Under the pieces are notes generated by a model, which was given only the letters and a program-made list of their open reading frames with translations, did not search any database and had not been told where the DNA came from. A program made the translations under genes and the position numbers. Positions 9,702-19,069 of a stretch of DNA of 64,000 nt are shown here, piece by piece. Position 1 is the first letter of the stretch; each line of letters begins with the position of its first letter. The stretch comes from Alloascoidea africana (lineage: Eukaryota > Ascomycota > Alloascoideomycetes > Alloascoideales > Alloascoideaceae). The stretch lies in the NCBI GenBank assembly GCA_030581615.1, contig JAKTTT010000057.1, positions 1-64,000 on the forward strand. The letters are read 5' to 3'.

Positions 9702-11349
9702 ATGTCCACCTCTGTAGAGAGGTTTTTAACGAAACATGTCAGATCAGCACTAGAACATTACGACCGAAACACATTACGGATAAGTGCCTTTGTCTTATCG
9801 CTGTTTTGTTGGTAAGTGTGGCACACATCATCATCATCACAAGCTGGCTTTTTTTTTTGTTCCCCTCCTACTTTTCTGCAACAAATGAAACGCACACACG
9901 GGATTGTAGAAATAATCCGACTTTAACTATCTCACTAACTACGTGTTTAGTCTGTGCGCTGGGTCGATAGTCCTCTTCTCTCTTTTCGCCCCTCTGTTCC
10001 AGAAGAACCTGGGATATTCACAAGTCCAAGTGAACCTGATATCAATATGTGGAGAGCTGGGGATGTATCTTCCTCTGCCTCTCCTTGGATATGCTGCTGA
10101 CCTCCATGGACCAGTTCTACTGGCAGTCTTATCCATCGTTACTTTTTGTCCGGGCTATTTTGTTGCCGCGCTTTCTTATCAAAATCACTGGGACTATAGA
10201 GTTATGGCAGGATGCTTCAGCATAATCGGGGTCGGCACCAGCTCGCTTTATTTTGCCTCGATGATCGCATGTGCAAAGACTTTTTACATGTATCCCGGTA
10301 TCGCTATATCCAGTCCTGTTGCATGCTATGGTTTGTCGTCGTTGATAGAGGCACAGATCATTAGCCGGTGGTTCACATATCCAGACGAACGGGGAAAGCC
10401 AGAGGTGGATGTGTACAGAAGCTTTATGTTTCTGTCCATACTGTATCTGATAACCGGTCTTTTCAACTGGGTCAGCTCAAGTGTCGCTATGCTTGAACGA
10501 GAGGTGTTGGAGACGATACCAAAGGACTCGGAGAACGATGCTCTTATTCCTTCTGCTGATCCTGCTCCAGAAACGAACCCCAATAACGGTCCCGACAACG
10601 GACAGCAATACAAGTCGAATTCCGGGGTGTCTGACAATGAAGCAATCACATCTCCCGAGTTGACGCCTAAGCACAAGTTACGACTGTTTCTACGGGATAA
10701 ATCCATGTGGTTACTCATGTTTTCATTCTTGCTTAGCATTGGTCCTCTGGAAATGTTTATCAACAACATGGGGACTATTCTATACACCACCGGTCCAGAA
10801 GCACCAAGTTCAACGACCGTGGTTTCAGTTCACGCAACGTGCTCAACATTAGCAAGATTCGTCACAGGTGGATTATCGGATTACCTGGCGCAGCCAACCA
10901 GAAAGATTCGGATATCAAGGGTATATTTTTTGCTTGTTGGATTTATAATTGGTGGAGTCGCTCAGTACTTGATTGCCTCTGGTGCCGCGCTTGCAAATAA
11001 CGGCGAGCTGTTCAGTCTAATCGCCGGCCTATGTGGAACCAGCTACGGCACGCTGTTCACCATTTATCCCACAATAATTGCACGAGTATGGGGAGTTGAC
11101 TCCATTGGTACAAACTGGGGCATGTTCATGATTGCACCAGCAACGGGGTCGTTTGTCTACGGCCTGCTATTTGCATTACAGTACGACGCGAACGACTGCA
11201 AGAGCCTCATCGGAGGCTTTCTCGAGGAGATCGTGGCCTGCTTCGACAAAACGTTCCAGCTCACGCTCGTCAGCCTAAGCGCAAGCCTCGCCGTCTGCCT
11301 TTTCGTGTGGCTCCAGCTGTGGAAACCGCGGGGTGTAGAGGTGTACTGA
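9702..11349 (+). CDS. MCH1: MFS transporter, Mch1 family, one intron
   Basis: Exons 9702-9811 and 9951-11349; intron 9812-9950 (139 nt; donor GTAAGT, branch CACTAAC, acceptor TTTAG). The spliced protein is 502 residues, against 486 for S. cerevisiae Mch1. The first exon gives MSTSVERFLTKHVRSALEHY and the first half of TM1, which the downstream frame alone lacks. Collinear Mch1 segments include SQVQVNLISICGELGMYL, GVGTSSLYFASMI, FLLSIGPLEMFINNMG, YGTLFTIYPTIIARVWG and IGTNWGMFMIAP. About 12 TM helices with a hydrophilic central loop (about residues 200-260) are visible. Mch1 is named for similarity to monocarboxylate permeases, is thought to be vacuolar, and its substrate is not firmly known. 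Confidence 0.88.
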
Positions 11350-11414
11350 TATTAGTCAGACATTATATAACCTCTAATAGAAGAACAAACGTGAAATTTT
11401 TGGCTTGTTCCTGG

Positions 11415-11420
11415 CACGTG
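11415..11420. promoter_or_regulatory. CACGTG box upstream of PSA1
   Basis: CACGTG 161 bases upstream of the PSA1 ATG, in the 231-bp MCH1-PSA1 spacer. Matches Cbf1/Pho4/Ino2-Ino4 type bHLH sites; see the finding on repeated CACGTG boxes. Confidence 0.45.
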
Positions 11421-11580
11421 GGTGCCATCCTCCTTCCATCTGGATTTGGAATCTTTGCTTTTTCGCCGTTTTCTTCCCCTTCTCTGAACATCCCGGTTTC
11501 TTCTCTTTGCGACTTTTGTTATCCAGTCTCTCGTTTATACCCTATTTTTTCTTTATTTGCTTTTTCAAACTAGCTAAATC

Positions 11581-12766
11581 ATGAAAGGACTTATTCTCGT
11601 TGGCGGCTATGGTACCCGTCTAAGACCCTTGGTATGTATCTAAATCGTTGGTGATGCTTGCCATTTACGTGTCCTCTGTGGATGGTACGGTACACGTCTA
11701 ACACCATGATTGTTTTTATTAGACCCTCACTATCCCCAAACCTCTTGTCGAGTTTGGAAACAGGCCTATGATCCTTCATCAGATCGAGGCTCTTGCCGCT
11801 GCTGGTGTGACCGATATCGTTTTGGCCGTGAATTACCGCCCAGAGGTTATGGTTGCTACCCTCAAGGAATACGAGAAAGAGTACGGTGTAAACATCACCT
11901 TCTCGGTTGAAACTGAGCCTCTTGGAACTGCTGGACCTTTGAAACTGGCCGAGGAAGTTTTGACCAAGGATGATTCTCCATTCTTTGTCCTCAACTCGGA
12001 CATTATTTGTGACTATCCTTTCAAAGAGCTTGCTGCATTCCATCAGGCACATGGAGGAGAAGGCACTATTGTCGCGACAAAGGTCGATGAACCTAGCAAG
12101 TACGGTGTCATTGTTCATGATCCACAAGTCGTAAACAGAATTGACAGGTTTGTCGAAAAGCCAGTCGAATTTGTTGGTAACAGAATCAATGCGGGCATCT
12201 ATATTCTGAACCCATCTGTTATAGATCTGATTGACCTGCAACCTACTTCCATTGAGAAGGAGACCTTCCCTCTTCTCGTTGAAAAGCAATCTCTGTACTC
12301 TTTTGATTTGGAGGGATACTGGATGGATGTTGGCCAACCAAAGGACTTTTTGTCCGGAACTTGTCTATACCTATCTTCTCTTACCAAGAAGGGATCCAAG
12401 TTGTTAACCTCTCCTAAGGAGAACTTTGTTCAAGGCGGTAATGTCTTGATTGATCCTACTGCCAAGATCGGAAACCACTGCAAGATTGGACCTAATGTTG
12501 TGATTGGTCCCAATGTGGTTGTCGGTGATGGTGTTCGTATCCAACGTTCCGTCATTTTGAAGAACTCTACTATTAAGGACCACGCATGGGTAAAGTCCAC
12601 TATTGTCGGATGGAACAGTGAAGTTGGTAAATGGGCCCGTCTACAGAACGTTACTGTTCTGGGTGACGATGTCACGGTTAAAGATGAGGTTTACGTGAAT
12701 GGTGCAAAAGTTCTTCCTCACAAGACTCTTTCTGACAATGTTGAGAAGGAATCCATCATCATGTAA
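11581..12766 (+). CDS. PSA1: GDP-mannose pyrophosphorylase, one intron
   Basis: Exons 11581-11631 and 11723-12766; intron 11632-11722 (91 nt; donor GTATGT, branch CTAAC near 11697, acceptor TTATTAG). The spliced protein is 364 residues (S. cerevisiae Psa1 is 361). The intron falls inside the nucleotide-binding signature: exon 1 ends in [10 protein letters not shown] and exon 2 starts with [16 protein letters not shown]. The enzyme makes GDP-mannose from mannose-1-phosphate and GTP, the mannose donor for N- and O-glycans, mannan and GPI anchors. The catalytic domain holds [27 protein letters not shown]; the C-terminal left-handed beta-helix has hexapeptide repeats such as [17 protein letters not shown] pyrimidine-rich leader and CACGTG precede it. 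Confidence 0.96.
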
Positions 12767-13184
12767 ACATTTACCGTATGGGGCTTTTTCAAATTTTACA
12801 ATTAGAACTTTTAAGAACGTTGGATACATAGAGACTTGGTGAAACATTTTATCGTTAGATCATGATACAATATTACTATAATTTATAATGCTTGGAGTTG
12901 ATTCATAATATAGCTGTACAGTGAAATATAGGGAATATTCCTTACTTACAAAACTCGTATTGGAATCACAAAGTCAATGGGAGATGGATCAAGAAACTTT
13001 TTGGTGGCTGCGCATCGGATGCTGCGTTAGCGTGTCTCATTTTGGTCCACCGGAGTTTTTACCAGCTTACATCATGTCTTCAGTCGCCATTATTCTAAAC
13101 CGCCAGCCTAGATAAAATGCTCTCCCCTTCCTACTTCTCATCTCCTGAATTGCTAAGATCTTTACGGACTTGTTTTTCACAATA
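12767..13184. other. Intergenic, PSA1 to unknown membrane gene
   Basis: AT-rich terminator side followed by promoter. No gene or RNA recognised. Confidence 0.55.
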
Positions 13185-13742
13185 ATGGTTTTCATAGAAA
13201 ACAAGGAACAATTGTTGTCGCGCTGGGTAATCAATCTTTTGGTCCTGTGGGTGGTCTCAGCAGCGCTTTTCATAACGTCTCATACAAGATCTAGGAGCGT
13301 GGGGGTGGACCATGTGATCAACGATATAGAAATAACATTCTTTGCCATTTGTATATTGAGCAGTATTGCACTTTGGGTGATGGGCACAAGTTACTATAAT
13401 GGAGAAACAGAAAAGTTGTTAAACGAAAAAGATAAGGAGAAAACAGAAGAAGGAATGATCCGGATTGACCAGGACCTCGAAGAATTGGAACAAAACAAGT
13501 TAAATAGCCGATGGGTAATGATCCAGGGAATGTTTATCTATATGGTGTTACTGCAATTGTTTACTATCAGAATTACAATGTTGGAATGGGTTGACAAACT
13601 GAACAAAGCGGAGCAGATTATGGGTACAATTGGAATGATTGGTTGTCCAGTTACAATCATTTTATTCATTGTTGCCAAGTTCAAATTGCATCGGGAACAA
13701 AGATTGTCATTAAATGTTGATGAGAATGTTGAAGAAGACTAG
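13185..13742 (+). CDS. Unknown protein with about four TM helices
   Basis: 185 residues from the ATG at 13185. I do not recognise the family. Hydrophobic segments are visible at about residues 13-32 (WVINLLVLWVVSAALFI), 50-70 (ITFFAICILSSIALWVMG), 112-132 (WVMIQGMFIYMVLLQLF) and 148-170 (GTIGMIGCPVTIILFIVAKF), which suggests two helical hairpins. Between helices 2 and 3 lies a charged, Glu/Lys-rich segment (about 80-108) that could form a coiled coil; the tail is acidic (NVDENVEED). Codon use and promoter spacing resemble neighbouring genes, so it is probably real. Location and role are unknown. Confidence 0.7.
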   Translation: MVFIENKEQLLSRWVINLLVLWVVSAALFITSHTRSRSVGVDHVINDIEITFFAICILSSIALWVMGTSYYNGETEKLLNEKDKEKTEEGMIRIDQDLEELEQNKLNSRWVMIQGMFIYMVLLQLFTIRITMLEWVDKLNKAEQIMGTIGMIGCPVTIILFIVAKFKLHREQRLSLNVDENVEED

Positions 13743-14976
13743 GCTTGTAGGATAGTCATATTAATCTAGTGTTCAATTAAACCGTTTTATTGTACACAAA
13801 CGTAGCAAGCCGGGATTCGGTAGGATGATCTGTACCAGATTACAAAAGATCTATCAGTACGAAATGCTTGTTCCATTTGAATGGTAGAAAAGATGGTCGA
13901 TTTGTTGATGTAGTACCACCTCTCAAGTCCAATTCTATCTTCACCTCCAGAAGATACGAGCTTGTTTTGAAGCTCTTTATGAGTCTTGTTTTAACGTTAA
14001 TAGTAGCTATTAATAGGCGATCACCTATTCCTCGAGAGCAGAGAATGCAGGACTGGCATGTTCCAGCTACCACTGGACGAGTTTCGAGTATATCTTCATG
14101 CAATTGTGACAACCGCCTGCTCTCGGATGCATTTGTTTTTTTCAGTCTGAATATTTTTATCGGCATAGCGCATCAACTAAAAGCGAGCGAGTCCTATCCG
14201 TGATCGCGGAATGGTCATGATATTCCCTTCTGCCCGTATTTTCAGTTAATACCGCATTAATAGCTATCCAAACCTAATAATGATCCTGTCATTTTTTGTG
14301 CCAAAAAGATTGTAATGTTTTGGCGCACCCACAATCCAAATATCGAAAAAAAAACCGAGAGCATTATATCAAAACAGGCAAAACGTGCTTCTCTGTTTTC
14401 CGAAAACTAGAATGGCAAATATTTTCTTTGCATGCAAGAATTTTTTTTTTTGTTATTTTGTAACACCCGATTTCTGCCATGCGATGCTTGGGAATCACTG
14501 GGGAGCATCCACCCTGCTCATTTTCACTTTTCAGCTCCATCCCGCTAAACCTATTCACTCTGCGTAGCTGCAGAATTTTTTCACAAGGAGGGGGAAATTG
14601 ATAGGACGATAGAAAAGCAGGAAGTATCAGTAAATTACGTTGCGCGCCGTATTCAAAGCGGTGAGCGGCATGAGACCAAAAGTTGAAATTGAAATCGCTG
14701 TAATCCGCCTTCCCTCGATGCCGCGTCCCAAATTATTTCAAAACCGTCAGGACCCTTGTTAGATGCAAGTGTATTCATAGCTAGTTAGATACAGAAAAAA
14801 AAATTCGTACCTCTCCTACTCGGTATAAATATCATGAGAATTCCCTAAAATCTCGTTTTTGATCATCACGAAGTAAATTCGCACATTCTTTACTACAGTC
14901 TTTCGCTCCGCTACTACTAGCACCCTTAATTACAAACTCGTCGTTCGCTTACAACTAATCTCTAATCTTTTGAAAA
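13743..14976. other. 1.23-kb intergenic tract upstream of the Sed1-like gene
   Basis: Long promoter-like region. Overlapping frames of about 108-111 codons at 13840-14203 on both strands match nothing I know. Several A/T homopolymers (14346, 14443, 14793) and a TATA box at 14824 are present. Confidence 0.5.
14824..14830 (+). promoter_or_regulatory. TATA box of the Sed1-like gene
   Basis: TATAAAT lies about 150 bases upstream of the ATG, followed by a C/T-rich leader. A long promoter with a strong TATA fits a highly expressed, stress-regulated wall protein gene. Confidence 0.55.
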
Positions 14977-15513
14977 ATGAAATACTCAGTCGCCGTTGTT
15001 GCTCTTGCCAGCTCTGCCTTTGCTGCCGTTTCTAATCTCACTGACACCACCGTCACATTCACCACATGTGTTGACGAAGTCGTCACTGAATACACCACAT
15101 ACTGCCCAGAACCCACCGTCATCTGTGTCGATGAGGTCAAGTGTGTGACTGTTGAGACTCCCGGAACCGTCACCATCACTGACTGCCCATGCACCATCTC
15201 CAAGACCACCGAGATCACCACCGTCATCCCATGCCCAACAACCTCTGCTCCTGATGAGCCAGTTGTTACCGAGACCACCTGTGAGGATGAGGACGTTCCT
15301 CCTCCCACTACCCCAGCTCCTTTCTACAACACCACTGTCTGTGAGACCGTCTGCGAGGAAGTCCCAACTGAGGGCCCAGTCTCTCCATCTTCCTCCGCTC
15401 CTGCCAACAAGACGGAGCCTTCCATCCCCAGCCACACTGGTGCTGCTTCCAGAGCTGGTTATGCCTCTGGTGCCCTCGCAGCTGTTGTTGCTGTTGCCGC
15501 TTACCTTTTGTAA
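14977..15513 (+). CDS. GPI-anchored cell wall protein, Sed1/Spi1-like
   Basis: 178 residues. A signal peptide covers about residues 1-17 (MKYSVAVVALASSAFAA). A Thr/Ser-rich body contains TEYTTYCPEPT and TVTITDCPCT, the paired Cys motifs characteristic of Sed1 and Spi1; 12 Cys in total suggest disulphide folding. A short acidic Pro/Thr region follows, with NTT, NKT and NLT N-glycosylation sequons, then a Gly/Ala GPI-anchor signal at the C-terminus (GAASRAGYASGALAAV and a hydrophobic end). Expected to be processed in the ER, moved to the surface and linked to beta-1,6-glucan. Strongly biased codons (ACC, GTC, TCC) indicate high expression. The family is shorter here than Sed1 (338 in S. cerevisiae), nearer Spi1 (148). 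Confidence 0.85.
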   Translation: MKYSVAVVALASSAFAAVSNLTDTTVTFTTCVDEVVTEYTTYCPEPTVICVDEVKCVTVETPGTVTITDCPCTISKTTEITTVIPCPTTSAPDEPVVTETTCEDEDVPPPTTPAPFYNTTVCETVCEEVPTEGPVSPSSSAPANKTEPSIPSHTGAASRAGYASGALAAVVAVAAYLL

Positions 15514-16963
15514 TGCTGGTGATATTCATGTAAAGTTAGTTTTGTAATGATGAACGGTTCTTACATGTTTTGGTAGCATTATAGTTTAAAACATTTCATT
15601 CTCAAAATAACATTGTGTAGAAGATAATTCTCAGTATTATGTTTCCAGCTCTATTGAGCTAGGTCAACCAAGTGACGAGCCCGTGCCATTGAATCGATAT
15701 AGTTTGAAAAATTCAAAGTCTTGGCCTTTTAAATTTAAGTTGAACACTGATAAGGCATGCAGTGGTAGATCATCCAAATTTTATCGCATTCCACGCCATC
15801 TAAGAAGAAGCAAGAGGTTGTTGAGCCTAAAACTACTATGATAAAGTGCAATACACACTGGTAGAAGTTATCTTACTCTTCTCATACATTATTTTTTGAG
15901 ATTTGGTTGTAAATAATCCTTCCACAAGTTTCGCCTTCAATTTCGGGCTCATCATATCCGGAAATTATGAATCGAATCACAATTAATGGTTTTACTTTGG
16001 AGTAGACCAGAAATAGATATAGATTTACTCATTGGTACTCGGAAGAAATTTTCATACAGAAATTGCATGGGAGGGCAACATTTTCAACCCAACAGTGGAA
16101 ATAGGAGATGGAGAACAGTTTGTTTGGGCAACAGCTCTCCTGTTGGATTCGATTCTGAGAGAAGCGAATGCTGTGAAATGTTATGCCTTTCTACAAGTGG
16201 TGTCACTTGTTTTATGACCACTTTCTACCACGGCGCTTAACACTTTCCATTGTAAATTCAGTAACTATATATGAGTTGGCAATACTTGAAAACATTTTGT
16301 TAGAATTGGGCATTGCATTCCAATTTTGACAGTAATAAAGGTAGAGTAATTAAGAAGCTAAAAAGGACGGTCAAAGTTTGATTAGAAAAATTTAGACCTT
16401 TCGTTTTCCATTGTTTGATGCTATTTTAGTCCACGTCCAAAAAGCAGTTCCGATCTATAAGTCTTGTAAAGTTAAAGTGTGTCAGGGCATTTTGTTCAAT
16501 TATTGATCCAAAACCGGAGCGAATTCTCTTTCCATAGTGCTTTAGCAAATTCACAGACGATATGATTTCTAACGAAGGAAGATGGACGCTTTTCAAAGCT
16601 TCAGATCTTCACCGCTCATAAGTTGACATTAAGAATAGTTGCGGGTTGCAAGGCGCCAGAAGAAAACTGTTATCTCTCGCAATAATCATTGCGAGGTACT
16701 TTTATTTATCATATTGAAAGCTTCCTCACTAAAAAAAGAACGACATTCTAATAATAAGGATTATCTTTATTTTATAAACTCAACTTGAAGTTGCTATTGA
16801 CAAAAAAATCGGATACAAATATTGAAAGGATAAACATAGGCGTAGACACCATATTTATTTGTCACCCAGCAATCGTGTGCATTCAATTGACTTCAAGTAG
16901 CACAACTCAGGAATCTTCCATAGGTATATCGATTTATTCCGAAAGAATAACGCATCCAAGCGA
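15514..16963. other. 1.45-kb tract between convergent Sed1-like and metallothionein genes
   Basis: AT-rich. Short frames at 15986-16240 and 16032-16217 have no recognisable content. No RNA gene recognised. Confidence 0.5.
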
Positions 16964-17107
16964 TTAGTTTTTCTTTGCATCTGGGCACTCGCATTTCTGT
17001 GGACATTCACACTTGGTAACACATGGACAGTTTTTGGGATCATGTGCGCATTTGTCACATTTGCAAACAGTGTGCGACTTGTCGGTGGTAGAGCAGCAGG
17101 AGGACAT
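16964..17107 (-). CDS. Metallothionein-like Cys-rich protein (47 residues)
   Basis: Read on the minus strand from the ATG at 17107 to TAA at 16964. The 47-residue product has 11 cysteines (positions 4, 5, 15, 17, 20, 27, 29, 33, 35, 39, 41), mostly as CxC pairs: VCKCDKC, NCPC, KCECPQKCEC. It has no aromatic residue, no signal peptide and a Lys-rich composition, all usual for metallothioneins, which bind Cu(I), Zn(II) or Cd(II) through thiolate clusters in the cytosol. A TATA box (17193-17199) lies about 86 bases upstream. Fungal metallothioneins diverge too fast to assign an orthologue such as CUP1; a small Cys-rich protein of another kind is possible but the CxC spacing argues for metal binding. 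Confidence 0.82.
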   Translation of the reverse strand: MSSCCSTTDKSHTVCKCDKCAHDPKNCPCVTKCECPQKCECPDAKKN

Positions 17108-17828
17108 TTTTCAAGAATTGTTGTCTGAAGATTTTTCCCTTTAGTTTGATGATTGGAAATGATGAAGTTGAATACTGGGCGCTAAGGGACCTTTATATAG
17201 TTTTTGATTTTTGATCCAAATCTTGGGTTCTTGACCCCACAGTTTCTTTGATGAGTGTCAGATAGGCCGCTTCCACTAACAACTTCCCAAATTTGCTCGG
17301 TCTGCACGTGAAGCATCTCGAAGTTAAACGGCCGCGCAAATTTGATAGGCTCTGGTTGAATATTAGGAGTTTCACCTCCAAGTGGTGTTTCTTTTGTTTC
17401 CCGAGCAGATCCCAGCAAATAGTTTCCTCCAAAAAATGAGCATGCGAGTGTGGACAAAAACGGACTTGCTCTTCGCTGTGATCTCGATTGCATCACACCT
17501 TTTAATAGAGATTCAATAGAGCTCGCTAATAAAGTTTCACAAAGCGATGAGCACCTATTCTCTATGCTCTTTTAGTTTTCTAGAATCTTGTCACAATTTC
17601 CTTGCATACTAATACAAAACTGGCTGTCACATAGACCAGAAACTGTAGGAACTGGAACTTTGTGTCCAACACTAATTGTTCTATGTAACGATTTTGTATT
17701 TTTGATTGAAAGAAGAAAAAATATGCTATTAAAGTAACAAGATTATTGCAGTTACTATTCTATGGTGGCCATATGGGCCAATGCAAAAGGTGGAGGACAA
17801 ACTGTCTTGGAGCTATTGTTCTATAGAG
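17108..17828. other. Spacer between Wsc-type gene and metallothionein gene
   Basis: Holds the metallothionein promoter, a CACGTG at 17305-17310, and the 3' side of the Wsc gene. A minus-strand ATG frame of 103 codons (17182-17493) overlaps this promoter; its product is not recognised and it is not called here. Confidence 0.5.
17193..17199 (-). promoter_or_regulatory. TATA box of the metallothionein gene
   Basis: On the minus strand the sequence reads CTATATAAAG, about 86-92 bases before the ATG, the usual position for an inducible yeast gene. Confidence 0.55.
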
Positions 17829-18605
17829 TTAGCCTCTCCACTGTTCAGTTTTTGCGCGACTAAACTGTGAATTTGTGTTGAACTTATCATCCATTGACGC
17901 TGAAAATGGATTTGGATCAAATGATGGCCCATCATCTACGCCCATGATATCGTCGTCGTCGTCGCTGTCTTTCCTCTTGAAAACACACCATACAATCAGC
18001 ATCGCTATGAAAGCAAGTCCCACCATTATCCCAATCGTTATTGCTATTATTGTTCCTGATGAAGGTGATCCCGAGTCTGCATCTTCGTCAGTTGAAGAAG
18101 GCGTGGCTGAGCCGGAGTTCGTACTTGTGGCAGTGCCAGAATTAGTCCCTGTCGCTTTCTTTGTGCTATCTGTCTCTGAGCCTGATTTGGCGGAACTGGC
18201 CGAGCTTGAGCTCGAACTCTTACTCTTGCTGCTACCAGAGTTTAGTTTCCCGGTGTTTGTCTTCCAGAAAGCGTATGCATCAGATCCTCCACAGTTCTCT
18301 TGTGGGTATCCAGTGCAGTCGCTGTCACATTTGTCAGAGGTGTCTCCCTCAGGCAGAGTATTTCCGCAGTAACACTCATTTCCATTATGAAGGGCCATTA
18401 CTGAGTATCCATCTCCTGAACATTTTTCATAACAATACGAGTTCGACTGGTATGTGTACTTTTCGTTCAGCTCAAACCCGTTGGGCAGATCTGAGTAACA
18501 ACCAACTTCTGTAAAAGCTGCGCCGTGGGCGTTGTAAATCAAGGTTAAATCAGAAGCAATTAGAAGGCCAAATGCTTGTCCAAGTCGGAAATGAATTTTC
18601 ACCAT
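17829..18605 (-). CDS. WSC-domain cell wall integrity sensor
   Basis: 258 residues. A signal peptide (about 1-29) is followed by a WSC domain (about 33-115) with eight cysteines (36, 58, 62, 78, 80, 93, 97, 105) and the typical VGCYSDLP, NECYCGN and CTGYPQENCGG segments. Next comes a Ser/Thr-rich mucin-like stalk (about 120-180), one TM helix (about 185-208, IIAITIGIMVGLAFIAMLIV), and a cytoplasmic tail with FKRK, a DDDDD run and a C-terminal NPFSASMDDKF region. Wsc sensors span the plasma membrane, detect wall stress, and signal through Rom2-Rho1 to Pkc1. S. cerevisiae Wsc1 is 378 residues, so the stalk here is short. Which paralogue it is cannot be told. Confidence 0.9.
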   Translation of the reverse strand: MVKIHFRLGQAFGLLIASDLTLIYNAHGAAFTEVGCYSDLPNGFELNEKYTYQSNSYCYEKCSGDGYSVMALHNGNECYCGNTLPEGDTSDKCDSDCTGYPQENCGGSDAYAFWKTNTGKLNSGSSKSKSSSSSSASSAKSGSETDSTKKATGTNSGTATSTNSGSATPSSTDEDADSGSPSSGTIIAITIGIMVGLAFIAMLIVWCVFKRKDSDDDDDIMGVDDGPSFDPNPFSASMDDKFNTNSQFSRAKTEQWRG

Positions 18606-19069
18606 TTTGAAAAAGGAGAACTACTGTAGCTGTGATGGATAGGAAAACTGAAGAAGAGAGTAAACACTAGAAAACTAGAGACATTCCCAGTATAAGTAAA
18701 GATACCAGAGCATAATAAAATGCACAGTCGCAGAAGAATAATAATGAGACTATAGATTTGGTTCTGTGCATAGCCTAAATCTTTGGGAGTGGAAAGGCAG
18801 TCCGCTGCCAAAGTATAATACTTGTTTCCATATCTTAAAAAGCCCTTAAAAGCCTACACCTTAAAACTAACTAAGCATTACGGTAAAATTAGATAACTAG
18901 AGTTTATGAATGGCTCATTTCCCAATCAACAAGTTGAAAAGATCCTTGATGAAAACAATAGGCCAAACATCCAAAAGCAGTTCATTATCACATAAACAAA
19001 AAAGCCAACAACAAACAAAAACAAAAACAAGTACTGTCCCGTCTTGAATTATAAAAATGGTAACTTCAA
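18606..19069. other. Intergenic, FAA to Wsc-type gene
   Basis: Contains the Wsc gene promoter (minus strand) and the 3' end of the acyl-CoA synthetase gene with an A-rich tract (18995-19027). Nothing else recognised. Confidence 0.55.

Noticed and set aside
13840-14203. Overlapping frames of 108 and 111 codons on opposite strands
   Set aside because: Neither resembles a known protein, and they overlap each other; more likely open by chance in the long spacer.
14986-15435. 149-codon frame antisense to the Sed1-like gene
   Set aside because: Shadow created by biased codon use of the Thr/Val-rich wall protein gene.
17182-17493. 103-codon minus-strand ATG frame (MQSRSQRRASPFLSTL)
   Set aside because: Overlaps the metallothionein TATA box and has no recognised family; kept only as a possibility pending RNA data.
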